From positions 1,302,001 through 1,366,000 of the forward strand of contig NZ_CP047984.1 of NCBI RefSeq assembly GCF_009931655.1: a stretch of DNA of 64,000 nucleotides. Reading direction: 5' to 3'. Below, piece by piece: positions 27,270 through 35,005 of this stretch. The DNA comes from Pontibacter russatus (GTDB lineage: Bacteria; Bacteroidota; Bacteroidia; Cytophagales; Hymenobacteraceae). Each line of letters starts with the position of its first letter. The stretch's first letter is position 1. The notes below the pieces were generated by a model. That model worked only from the letters and a program-made list of their open reading frames with translations, had not been told where the DNA came from and ran no database searches. The position numbers and the translations under genes are program-made.

Positions 27270-27539
27270 TGGGCACAGCAGCTTAACCGTCAGATTGTGT
27301 ACAGCTCCAACATACTACACAAACTCCTGCCCCATTACCTGCTTTTAGCACAGTTGACTTTCTTCTATTATTAAGAGACTATCATGAATGGTGAATAGCG
27401 GCAAGCCTAGCAGTTCGTTCTTCAATCGTTCACATAACTTATACAGAAGGAAGTCATATTTTATAGACTGCAAATGGCAGGACAAGGGCACATAAACCTC
27501 CTGTAGCTGAAACCCTATATAGTGACTTTTAAATCTCAT
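27270..27539 (-). pseudogene. Second C-terminal remnant of the polymerase-like family
   Basis: The minus frame encodes LGLPLFTIHDSLLIIEE, clearly related to GVPIYTIHDSIVTT of the intact protein and retaining the His-Asp-Ser motif. After a stop, a continuing stretch gives GQEFV, a stop, then YVGAVHNLTVKL, matching EQELYRMVGVQPCLDVEF. No start or N-terminal domains remain. It lies immediately downstream of the intact gene in the same orientation. Confidence 0.8.
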
Positions 27540-27650
27540 TACAAGCCATTTAAATTCCCTTTAAGAGCATTTATACCTTTACCTTGAGCCTCGCCTTCTG
27601 AAGCACTTATATGCTTTATAACGGCTTATTTTGGCTCAAATCATACTCGC

Positions 27651-29243
27651 CTAAAGTGTAGTTAACACAGCCTCAGGAATCCAAAATTCTACATCCAAGC
27701 AGGGTTGTACACCTACCATTCTGTACAGTTCCTGCTCCATCACTTCCTTAACGAAATCTACATTTGCCACGGTTGTAACAATCGAATCATGAATAGTGTA
27801 AATGGGCACACCAGGCTTTTTGCCCGCAATGGTCTTGCAAATAACATTAAGCATCACATGCGCCTCTATCCGCTGAAGCAGGTAAACCATGTTCTTGTAG
27901 TCTTCCGCCTTCAGGAGGTTATAGAATTTCATCACAGTAGGGTACTGCTTAGCAAAGAACCTATAGAACGGATGCGTGGCAGGGTGGTTAATGCCATAAA
28001 CTTCACCATATGCCACCATGCAGTAAAGTTTTTTTATATCTCCCCTTGTGTGGTTACCACCTATTTCCCTGTTGTAATTGTCACGTAAATTGTCATAGAA
28101 AGTACCCCCTGATATATCCCTAAAATATTGCTCTACGTCACTGTAAAGCCCCTTTTCACCCTCTCTTACAATGTCTTTTACTAGCATTATGAGAGAAGAC
28201 ATTGAAGAGAGACATTGAAAGAAAGACATGTAACCAGAACTATAGAAAGAGATATTGTTAAGAGAGAGTACATTTACATTAGAACATATAGAAGAGACAT
28301 TAAAACGTCCTTCTACAATGTCCTTTACCCCAATATCATTTACATCAATACCATTAACACCTATATCATTAACAAGGCTATTAATAAATTTTTTGTCCGC
28401 CGCCGATACGCCCTTTTTGAGGTTGAACTTGTAAAAGTTCGGGTTAAAAAACAGCAAACTCAAATACGGCTGGCAGTTCTTTATGTCAATGCACGCCAAA
28501 GGTGCCCCGCCGTAGGTGACAAAGTTCCTAAGCTCCTTTTTCAGGTTCGTAAGCGGCGTGTGCAGCCTTCCCGCCACATCATCCAGCTTAAAGAAAAGCT
28601 CCCTTTCCTTGTCGTAAAGGTGCTCAACGGTGAGTGAGTGCGCATTATACTTCACCATGTTCTCTGTCCGCCTGTCCATTAAGTCAAACTCGTCTTCAGG
28701 GGGCGGGGGATTCTCAGGGTACATGTTTGACAGCCACTCCAGCGCGCCCTCCCTGTCAATGTTTAGCTTTCCCCGCTTCCACCAGTTCCACAGGTTTTTG
28801 TGCTTGTCTTTTGCAGTGTCGTTTTCAGGAGGCGTTTTTGAGAGCTTCTTTATAAGCTTTTCATCTGTTAGCAATACCTCTTTAGTGCGGCACATGTACC
28901 TGTGGCTGAACCAGTATGCTTTAGAGGCATACTTAGGGGTGTAGTACGGCTCGCACTGCAGCACTCCCGCATCTATTAAATAATTTAAGTACTTGTCGTA
29001 GTGCCTTACCTTGCGCTGGATGGTTTGAGCGTGGATGGGCACCTTGCCATCCACACTTACCTTGTCTCCGCCATACGCTTGAATATGCGTTACCTGTCCG
29101 AGAATGTATAGCAGTTCATCTTTTTTGAAGTCTGGTACACTATCAGGTGGCCGCTTTTCAATCAGCCTCTCCACGTCCAGCTTCTCAGGAATATAAACTT
29201 TCACTGCCATTATGTAATTTATCATTCGTTGTTGCTGCACCAT
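27651..29243 (-). CDS. Polymerase-like protein with family A DNA polymerase / T7-type RNA polymerase motifs (novel family)
   Basis: The 530-residue protein has no name that I recognise. Three blocks match the single-subunit polymerase core: ACIDIKNCQPYLSLL with Asp253 (motif A); R400-x3-K404-x7-Y412-G413 (RGDIKKLYCMVAYG, motif B, with the exact residue spacing of Pol I and T7 RNA polymerase); and YTIHDSIVTT with His485-Asp486-Ser487 (motif C; DNA polymerases have HDE, T7-type RNA polymerases HDS). Residues 1-115 look like winged-helix DNA binding (LNYLIDAGVL). A 49-residue low-complexity block (307-355) lies between motifs A and B. ATG 29210 (MAVKVYIPE) is an alternative start. It could be the element's replication or transcription enzyme; activity is inferred. 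Confidence 0.7.
   Translation of the reverse strand: MVQQQRMINYIMAVKVYIPEKLDVERLIEKRPPDSVPDFKKDELLYILGQVTHIQAYGGDKVSVDGKVPIHAQTIQRKVRHYDKYLNYLIDAGVLQCEPYYTPKYASKAYWFSHRYMCRTKEVLLTDEKLIKKLSKTPPENDTAKDKHKNLWNWWKRGKLNIDREGALEWLSNMYPENPPPPEDEFDLMDRRTENMVKYNAHSLTVEHLYDKERELFFKLDDVAGRLHTPLTNLKKELRNFVTYGGAPLACIDIKNCQPYLSLLFFNPNFYKFNLKKGVSAADKKFINSLVNDIGVNGIDVNDIGVKDIVEGRFNVSSICSNVNVLSLNNISFYSSGYMSFFQCLSSMSSLIMLVKDIVREGEKGLYSDVEQYFRDISGGTFYDNLRDNYNREIGGNHTRGDIKKLYCMVAYGEVYGINHPATHPFYRFFAKQYPTVMKFYNLLKAEDYKNMVYLLQRIEAHVMLNVICKTIAGKKPGVPIYTIHDSIVTTVANVDFVKEVMEQELYRMVGVQPCLDVEFWIPEAVLTTL
28167..28328 (-). repeat. In-frame insertion flanked by a 15-bp direct repeat, with microrepeats
   Basis: TACAATGTCTTTTAC (28167-28181) and TACAATGTCCTTTAC (28314-28328) are direct repeats 147 bp apart, exactly 49 codons. 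Both encode VKDIV in the polymerase-like protein. The enclosed DNA is full of AGAGACATT-type microrepeats, and just outside it VNDIGV is encoded twice. This points to expansion by slippage or duplication. Confidence 0.7.
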
Positions 29244-29337
29244 TCTTCAGAATAGGCAGTATCCACCCACCCAACATGAGAACCATGTTTGAAAAACTAA
29301 ACTCTAACCATGGAAAATTTAATTATAAAATGAAGTG

Positions 29338-29700
29338 CTAATTATCTCCGCTAATTTGTCCCACTACAGTTCTAATCTCTGAACGTAGGTATACATATCC
29401 ATTACAGCTATGCAGTCTGTTTGGTGTTAATATGCGTTTCCTAAAAAGCCCGTTGATGGTTGCTTTTTTCAGGTCAGGATTCAAATGCTGTATATAAGCA
29501 ATGGCTTCTGGCCTTGATAACGGGCGTTCTGTTATGTCATCAGGTTCTATGACTCTTGTGGGAACCCAGAATAGCATCCCTTTGGGGATTCCATAGCCGC
29601 TAACATAGTCTCTTCTATAGACAATGTATGTCGGGTTATCAGCAAAATACTGTAAGATTTCATCATAACTCCTACCTGTAAATATGTTATCCATCTTCAT
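29338..29700 (-). CDS. Hypothetical protein, 120 aa
   Basis: Small basic protein starting MKMDNIFTGRSYDEIL. Segments PLSRPEAIAYIQHLNPDLKK, TINGLFRKRILTP and the ending NGYVYLRSEIRTVV look like a winged-helix or excisionase-type DNA-binding fold, but no family is recognised. It lies 94 bp upstream of the polymerase-like gene on the same strand, together with the 29801 regulator, so the three may be one replication/control unit. Confidence 0.55.
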   Translation of the reverse strand: MKMDNIFTGRSYDEILQYFADNPTYIVYRRDYVSGYGIPKGMLFWVPTRVIEPDDITERPLSRPEAIAYIQHLNPDLKKATINGLFRKRILTPNRLHSCNGYVYLRSEIRTVVGQISGDN

Positions 29701-29800
29701 CTGTAAAAAGTCAAATTATACATCTATATACACTGACAAACAGGTAGTTTATTCAATATTTTCTCCTTTTTAAAAAGTTCGTATTTCTCCTTAGCCGCAT

Positions 29801-30058
29801 CTAATTGCTCCGTCCAGTAATAATGACGCCCCATACTCTCCTACTGGTTGGTTTTATCAAGCGCAAGTCAACCATTCTCCTTAACACCGCTCTTGAATAG
29901 CCAATGTAAATGCAGGCTTCATCAGCAGTATAAATTCTTTTAGGTTCTAACTGCTTGGCTTTCTCAGCTTTGGTTAATTTTTTAGCCAATGCGGCTTTAC
30001 TGGCTACAGGATAAGGAAAAGGCGTTTGTGCGGTTGTATTAAAGCTGATATTGTTCAT
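29801..30058 (-). CDS. Excisionase-like helix-turn-helix protein, 85 aa
   Basis: From ATG 30058 (MNNISFNTTAQ) the protein is 85 residues with a Lys-rich middle and a C-terminal helix-turn-helix: IYTADEACIYIGYSRAVLRR then MVDLRLIKPTSRRVWG. This is the layout of MerR/Xis-type proteins (helix, turn, helix, beta hairpin wing). The upstream frame continues to 30196, but that part is AT-derived and lacks a plausible start. It may direct element excision or regulate the adjacent polymerase-like gene. Confidence 0.6.
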   Translation of the reverse strand: MNNISFNTTAQTPFPYPVASKAALAKKLTKAEKAKQLEPKRIYTADEACIYIGYSRAVLRRMVDLRLIKPTSRRVWGVIITGRSN

Positions 30059-30710
30059 TGTTCTTAGATGAATTAGAATATTTTGTAAATACTTATTTAG
30101 AATTGAAAGACTTGGAAGATGCCTTTTGACGTAACAAAGTGTAGTTAATTTAATTAGGTTGGATAAGTACAATCTCGCGCTAAATTGATACTGCAAATGT
30201 ATACGCTTTGAAACATAATATGCAAGACTTAATCAAAATTATTTTTAGATATCAAATAAATTTAATACAATATCAAACCTGCATTAATTGCTTGTTTGCT
30301 ATTTGCAAACATTAATAATTACATTCACCGACCAAAAAAACTACAAGTTACATCAAGCTAAGTACGGTACAATTCTAACCCTACTTACTTGATTCGAAAC
30401 GAACTACATGTGAATAGGCAATATTAAAGCACTAATAAAGATATAGCTACATTAAGAGAGGGGTGAATACCCCACATTTATACAGCATTATAAAGCGCAA
30501 TTACAAGAAAGGGTATTAGATTTATATGAAGGGAGTAATATATAATAGAAACAGCAAAAAGGCATTTTGTAAGTGTTATTAAGTACTTTTGAAGGCATGA
30601 GGAAGTCATTGGAATTATTATATAATTTATTCTTTCGGGCAAAACGTGTCTCCCCCCACCGCTCATAAAAGAAACACCTTAACGCGTCCTGCCTTACATT
30701 TATACCATTT
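30059..30710. other. AT-rich gene-free region
   Basis: About 650 bp, mostly AT-rich, with frames that are short and of unlikely composition (for example 30478-30666 on the minus strand). No repeat or RNA can be recognised; the promoter of the excisionase-like gene should lie at its left side. Confidence 0.4.
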
Positions 30711-30848
30711 TTACCAGCGTTTCCTGCGCCTTTTACTGCCATATCTCATCTTCACTTGCTGAATCATGCCAGCTACCAGCGCTACAAACAGGGGAATGGT
30801 AATGATGGCAAGCAGCAGGTACTCCCACCATGTCTTAGTTTCTTCCAT
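30711..30848 (-). CDS. Small membrane protein, 45 aa
   Basis: The frame starts METK-like (MEETKTWWEY), has one hydrophobic helix (LLLAIITIPLFVALVAGMI) and ends in a strongly basic tail (SKRRRKRW). Charge distribution predicts the tail inside the cell. It is divergent from the serine recombinase gene. Size and charge resemble small toxin or phage-type membrane peptides, but no family is recognised. Confidence 0.5.
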   Translation of the reverse strand: MEETKTWWEYLLLAIITIPLFVALVAGMIQQVKMRYGSKRRRKRW

Positions 30849-30989
30849 GGCAGCAGTATATGTGGGTTAGACTTGCCTTACCGCTCCAAACAGGGCTAAT
30901 CAATTTCATATCTATTCAGGAAGGAACGTTGCAGGAGTGTTAAATACATCGTATATTTGTAATATAAGATATTAAACACTGTCTGGAGC

Positions 30990-32078
30990 ATGAAAAAGTA
31001 CATAGCCTACTACCGCGTATCAACACAGAAGCAGGGCACTTCAGGACTTGGGCTGGAGGCACAGAAAGCAGCCGTAGCTGGCTTTGTGGCTGGTGCTCCA
31101 GTGCTGGCAGAGTACGTGGAAGTGGAAAGCGGCAAGAAAGACAACAGGCCAGAGCTGGAGAAAGCCATAGCGCACGCAAAGCAGGCAGGAGCCACGCTTA
31201 TCATTGCAATGCTTGACCGCCTTAGCCGCAACGCTGGTTTCATCTTTGCCTTGCGGGATTCAAAAGTAGACTTCATTTGCGCCGATATGCCAGACGCAAA
31301 CACCCTGACAATAGGCATATTTGCGGTTATGGCACAGCACGAACGGGAGCTGATAAGCAAGCGCACAAAGGACGCATTGGCCGCTAAGAAGGCACGCGGC
31401 GAGGAAGTAGGCAACAGGGCTAACCTGACACAAAAAGGCCGTCAGAAGGGCGCAAAAGCCCGTCAAACGGCGGCTATGCAGGACAAGGCGAATAAGAACG
31501 CCCTGAATTGGGCGCTGGAGTGCAAGGCGAAGAAAGGCGAAGAAAAAATGACACTACAACAGATAGCCGATAAGCTGAACAGCATGGATTTAACCACCAG
31601 CACAGGGGCACAGTTCAGGGCAATGAGCGTGAAGCGCCTGCTTGACCGCCACGACAAGCTACAAAAGGAGCAGGAAGACTTTAAATTTAAAATTAAGCAA
31701 GCGGAAAAATTTGCCCTGCACCTGAAAGCGGTAAACCTGAAGGTCAGGATTGACGAAGGTTTGGTGTACTTTGAACCTGACACCAAGCACACGGAACCTT
31801 GGCCGTTTACATCTTTGCTTTTCCAGCAAGTGATTGACAAAGGCGCAGTGCTGGAGTACATAGACGGATACTATGCCCTGTATGCAGACCGCAGCAAAAG
31901 GGAAAAACTTTCGGGCGGGAGCAGCTTCATTTCCTTGCTTGGTATACTGGCAGATTATATATTTCGCATAAACATGCAAAAGGAGCATGAGGCAAGCCTG
32001 CATCCTGACTTAATCTACATCAGCAAAGGCAATCCAGAAAAGAAGCAGCCGCCTTTTGTTTTAAGCACAGTCCTTTAG
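30990..32078 (+). CDS. Serine recombinase (resolvase/invertase family)
   Basis: The 362-residue protein starts MKKYIAYYRVSTQKQ with the nucleophile Ser11 and the nearby Arg9. It continues with GLEAQ, MLDRLSRN (catalytic Arg) and the E-helix region MAQHERELISKRTKDAL, all of the resolvase N-terminal domain (1-145). A short recombinase-type region (LTQKGRQKGAKARQT, MTLQQIADKLN) and a coiled, charged C-terminal extension follow. A zinc ribbon is not present, so it is smaller than large phage integrases. It provides a second recombination function in the element besides the tyrosine integrase. Confidence 0.9.
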   Translation: MKKYIAYYRVSTQKQGTSGLGLEAQKAAVAGFVAGAPVLAEYVEVESGKKDNRPELEKAIAHAKQAGATLIIAMLDRLSRNAGFIFALRDSKVDFICADMPDANTLTIGIFAVMAQHERELISKRTKDALAAKKARGEEVGNRANLTQKGRQKGAKARQTAAMQDKANKNALNWALECKAKKGEEKMTLQQIADKLNSMDLTTSTGAQFRAMSVKRLLDRHDKLQKEQEDFKFKIKQAEKFALHLKAVNLKVRIDEGLVYFEPDTKHTEPWPFTSLLFQQVIDKGAVLEYIDGYYALYADRSKREKLSGGSSFISLLGILADYIFRINMQKEHEASLHPDLIYISKGNPEKKQPPFVLSTVL

Positions 32079-32227
32079 TCTATCAATATCTTCTCAATAT
32101 AAGAGGAAAGAGTGCAGCAGCTTTAACCTAAATCTTTAGTGTGCAACCAAGATTAGAAGACTATATTCGTAAGTCCTGATAAGGTCAAAGCCTTTAGACG
32201 GTCATTTGTAAATTTTCAGCTATATAC

Positions 32228-33079
32228 ATGCAAGAGCATAGAATAAATCCAGAAAGAATCACCAAGCCGATTCAATTGCTTGCAGCATGGCTTATTGGGC
32301 TTATTTTGGTAGTTGGCTCTCTCTTAACTGCTGCTGGTACAATAGATAGACCTTCTTGGTTACCCGCTTTCTTTGCAATTTCTGCAGTCTGTACAATTCC
32401 TGTGTTTTTGGCATTAATATTCCTTTTACAGACAAAGTTTAGACCTGAAATGCAAGAAGATTCTTTCTATTCCAAATATTTAGAAAAAGATTCTTTAACC
32501 TTTCAGTATTTCAAAGAGGAAGATGAAAAGCAAGTGGAAATAAAAATACTAAAAGAAGAGATTCTGCTTTTATCACAAGCAACTAAAAAGGAAATAGAGG
32601 CAATAAGGCAAATAATTAATGTAGATTCTATTAAGTCTGAACAGGAAGAGAAAATTGAAGCAATCATAGTTAATTCCGATAATAGGTTAGATGAAATTAA
32701 AAGAATTGCAAATATTGCCACAATCTCATTAAACATTAATAGGAATTTACCCTCCTATCAAAACATAGTACCCATTGTTACCCAAATTGGATTTACAAAT
32801 TTTAAAGAGTTTGGTACAGATAAAGTCCCTGAAGTACACGCAATATCATTTGGCAAAAATGTAACTATCGATATTGTTAAAGCATTAGCTTTCAAGCTTG
32901 TAACCTTGGGTATCACACACATGAAGCTTACAGGAGATAACGCAGAAAATAAAATATTTATTGGTACCTATTCCACCAGAGGAGGTTTGAAACCTATTAA
33001 TAGTGAAATGATAAATAAACTTGAAAAAGCAAGTCCAGACTGGAGGTTCTCTACTTTTTTAAGTATGGATTCTTTTTGA
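32228..33079 (+). CDS. Membrane protein with coiled coil, unknown function
   Basis: Two N-terminal transmembrane helices (about 16-37 and 46-67) are followed by a coiled-coil stretch (about 95-165; DEKQVEIKILKEEILLLSQ) and a compact C-terminal domain of about 115 residues with GITHMKLTGDNAENKIFIGT. No family is recognised. It is the last gene before attR and very AT-rich; the layout of two helices plus a sensor-like domain is seen in some defence effectors, which is only suggestive. Confidence 0.65.
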   Translation: MQEHRINPERITKPIQLLAAWLIGLILVVGSLLTAAGTIDRPSWLPAFFAISAVCTIPVFLALIFLLQTKFRPEMQEDSFYSKYLEKDSLTFQYFKEEDEKQVEIKILKEEILLLSQATKKEIEAIRQIINVDSIKSEQEEKIEAIIVNSDNRLDEIKRIANIATISLNINRNLPSYQNIVPIVTQIGFTNFKEFGTDKVPEVHAISFGKNVTIDIVKALAFKLVTLGITHMKLTGDNAENKIFIGTYSTRGGLKPINSEMINKLEKASPDWRFSTFLSMDSF

Positions 33080-33403
33080 ATCTACATATTATTGTTATCA
33101 ATGAATCACAAATGAAGGTAATCAATAAACTTAGTACATATATTGTGAAATGATATGTAACTGAAATGTTACTCACAATAGGTAAATAGCTCATTCACAG
33201 TATCATCTTAACCTCAGGGGCAGAGGTTAATATATACCGTTGCCTTAGGGCATCAACTTGCTATTTATTTTTCAATCCGCTATCTTAGTGACGCAATACA
33301 TCATTCACTAGACCACAATACTTTTAGACTGTTGTTTGTTTGTGAACTAATCAGTGACCTTGTTACAAGACATTTTCATAAGACGTTGATAATGGCTCCG
33401 TTT
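33080..33403. other. Right-end non-coding region of the island
   Basis: The 324 bp between the last element gene and attR carry no gene. They include a short hairpin AACCTC/GAGGTT near 33213 and the right arm-type motif at 33340-33360. Just before the core, GGCTCCG at 33395 echoes the tRNA anticodon-arm sequence. Confidence 0.5.
33340..33360 (+). repeat. Right arm-type motif
   Basis: TTGTGAACT-N5-GTGACCT, the same two half-motifs and orientation as at 7342-7361 by the left end, lies 43 bp from the attR core. This symmetry of sequence near both ends supports integrase or excisionase binding. Confidence 0.55.
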
Positions 33404-33434
33404 GGTTAGGGGTTCGAATCCTCTCGGGTGCACA
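33404..33434 (+). repeat. Right attachment site (attR core), 31-bp direct repeat
   Basis: Exact copy of 7225-7255, i.e. the 3' end of tRNA-Arg from the variable loop to two bases after the discriminator. It is followed by the hairpin that must have terminated the tRNA before integration. A minus-strand frame over it is an artefact of tRNA sequence. Confidence 0.93.
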
Positions 33435-33437
33435 CAT

Positions 33438-33473
33438 CACAAAGCGCTGGCTATATATGGCCAGCGCTTTGTG
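33438..33473 (+). terminator. Hairpin terminator, original downstream terminator of tRNA-Arg
   Basis: A 14-bp perfect stem (33438-33451 with 33460-33473) around the loop TATATATG follows attR by three bases. The TATATA loop is typical of backbone terminators here, such as that of sucC. Excision of the island would restore it to the tRNA gene. Confidence 0.75.
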
Positions 33474-33735
33474 TTTAGCCTTCCTCTGAATTATACACCC
33501 CTTATCCCCATATGACAGGTCCACTCCTATATAAGTCGGACTGATTTTTACCGGCGATGCGTCCGCATTCGTATATTTTTGCCTACCTTTTTCACCCGGA
33601 TAGCTTGATAACAGGGTGCTGCGTGAGGGAACCGACTTTGCAGCCAAAGCACCCATTCCTATATAATCAATCGTAAATTACAGCTTGCAAAAGCGAATCT
33701 TCTTTTGAAAACGCCTGATGTGCAGCCAAACTAAA

Positions 33736-34866
33736 ATGAATGGTGGAAAAGATTTAGCGGAGGTGGCCAAGCTGTTCCTGAAACTTGGCTTCATATCGTT
33801 TGGAGGCCCTGCCGCTCACATCGCCATGATGGAGGATGAAGTCGTGCGAAAGCGAAAGTGGATAACGCCTGAGCATTTTCTGGACCTGATTGGGGCCACC
33901 AACCTCATACCCGGACCGAACAGCACGGAAATGACCATGCACTGCGGACATGAGCGGGCAGGTGTGAAAGGGCTCTTCGTCGCGGGCTTCTGCTTTATAC
34001 TGCCTGCCGTCGTTATCACGGCTGTTTTTGCCTGGCTGTACCAACTATATGGCCAGCTCCCGGAGGTGGAGCCCTATATATACGGCATCAAGCCTGCTGT
34101 GATTGCCATTATTGTAGGGGCCATATATGCTTTAGGCAAAAAAGCCCTGAAGTCTGTACAGCTCGGTATGGTCGGGGCTGTTGTATTAATCGTCACGCTG
34201 CTGGGCATCAGCGAAATTGCCGCACTGCTGGGGGCTGGCGTGGCAGGCATCCTCCTTTACCTGATAAGGAACAGCGGGCAGCAAACAGCCAGGGGCCTGT
34301 TGCCATATACCCTGCTGCATGTGGCCGGGTCCTCGCTGGCTGATATCTCCCAACTGAAACTGTTCTGGATTTTCCTGAAAGTAGGCGCAGTGCTGTATCG
34401 GAGTGGCTACGTGCTGTTCGCACTCCTTGACGGAGAGTTGGTGGCAACAGGCATACTCACGAGGCAACAGCTGATAGATGCCGTTGCGGTTGGGCAATTC
34501 ACGCCCGGGCCCGTGCTTTCCACCGCCACTTTCATCGGCTGGCAAATAGGCGGCTTGCCCGGTGCGCTGCTTGCAACCCTCGGCATCTTTCTTCCCTCCT
34601 TTTTCTTCGTCCTGCTCCTGAACCCGCTCATCCCCAGAATGCGCAACTCGGGCCTTATGGCTGCCTTTCTCAATCATGTGAACGTGGCATCCGTTGCCGT
34701 CATTGTTGCCGTGGCTGTAACCATGAGCAGGGACACGCTGACAGACTGGAGAACCATCGTTATCGCCGTAGTGAGCCTTGCCGTGACGTTCGGATACAAG
34801 AAGCTGAACAGTGCCTTTATTGTTGGCGGCGGCGCACTCCTGGGTTATATCCTGACCCTGCTTTAG
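33736..34866 (+). CDS. chrA: Chromate transporter ChrA
   Basis: Membrane exporter of the CHR family (chromate efflux). The protein holds two homologous halves, each starting with the family signature: LFLKLGFISFGGPAAHIAMM in the first half with NLIPGPNSTEM, and FLKVGAVLYRSGYVLFALL with GQFTPGPVLSTATFIG in the second. About ten hydrophobic segments are seen. The ATG at 33736 (MNGGKDLAEV) is preferred over that at 33718. Length (376 aa) fits the long two-domain group. It is the first chromosomal gene right of the island. Confidence 0.92.
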   Translation: MNGGKDLAEVAKLFLKLGFISFGGPAAHIAMMEDEVVRKRKWITPEHFLDLIGATNLIPGPNSTEMTMHCGHERAGVKGLFVAGFCFILPAVVITAVFAWLYQLYGQLPEVEPYIYGIKPAVIAIIVGAIYALGKKALKSVQLGMVGAVVLIVTLLGISEIAALLGAGVAGILLYLIRNSGQQTARGLLPYTLLHVAGSSLADISQLKLFWIFLKVGAVLYRSGYVLFALLDGELVATGILTRQQLIDAVAVGQFTPGPVLSTATFIGWQIGGLPGALLATLGIFLPSFFFVLLLNPLIPRMRNSGLMAAFLNHVNVASVAVIVAVAVTMSRDTLTDWRTIVIAVVSLAVTFGYKKLNSAFIVGGGALLGYILTLL

Positions 34867-35005
34867 GTACTACACAGTAAACGTAAATTCCCGATTTTAT
34901 ATGGTGCCGCTGCGGGTTTTGATTCTTTTAGGAATACGCAAAGTCGCCCTTGCTGCCTTGCCATCACCAGCCTTTTTACTTCTTCTTATAAAGCAAGCGT
35001 CTAAG

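Larger units (their letters stand above)
7225..33434 (+). mobile_element. Integrated genomic island in tRNA-Arg, about 26 kb
   Basis: The boundaries are the 31-bp direct repeats at 7225-7255 and 33404-33434. A tyrosine integrase gene lies next to the left repeat and is read away from the tRNA, a standard layout. The inside is visibly AT-richer than the flanks and lacks the dense TATATA words of the backbone. The cargo is a serine recombinase, a UmuDC/SRAP SOS set, nuclease, helicase and abortive-infection-type genes, and two polymerase-like paralogues with fragments of others. No relaxase, type IV secretion or phage structural genes are seen, so it is neither a complete ICE nor a prophage. 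Multiple partial gene copies suggest a composite of successive insertions. Confidence 0.9.

Noticed and set aside
27345-27539. Intact small gene reading of the HDS fragment
   Set aside because: It has no N-terminal domain, and similarity to the polymerase-like protein continues after the stop, so it is a pseudogene.
28189-28320. CRISPR-like array in the AGAGACATT microrepeats
   Set aside because: Repeat units are short and irregular, with no spacers of constant length, and they lie inside a coding frame.
28630-28944. Plus-strand frames opposite the polymerase-like gene
   Set aside because: They are Ser-, Phe- and Cys-rich shadows of the minus-strand coding frame.
33363-33656. Minus-strand frame containing CAPERIRTPN
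   Set aside because: It crosses attR, i.e. antisense tRNA sequence, and the hairpin terminator; it is the same type of artefact.
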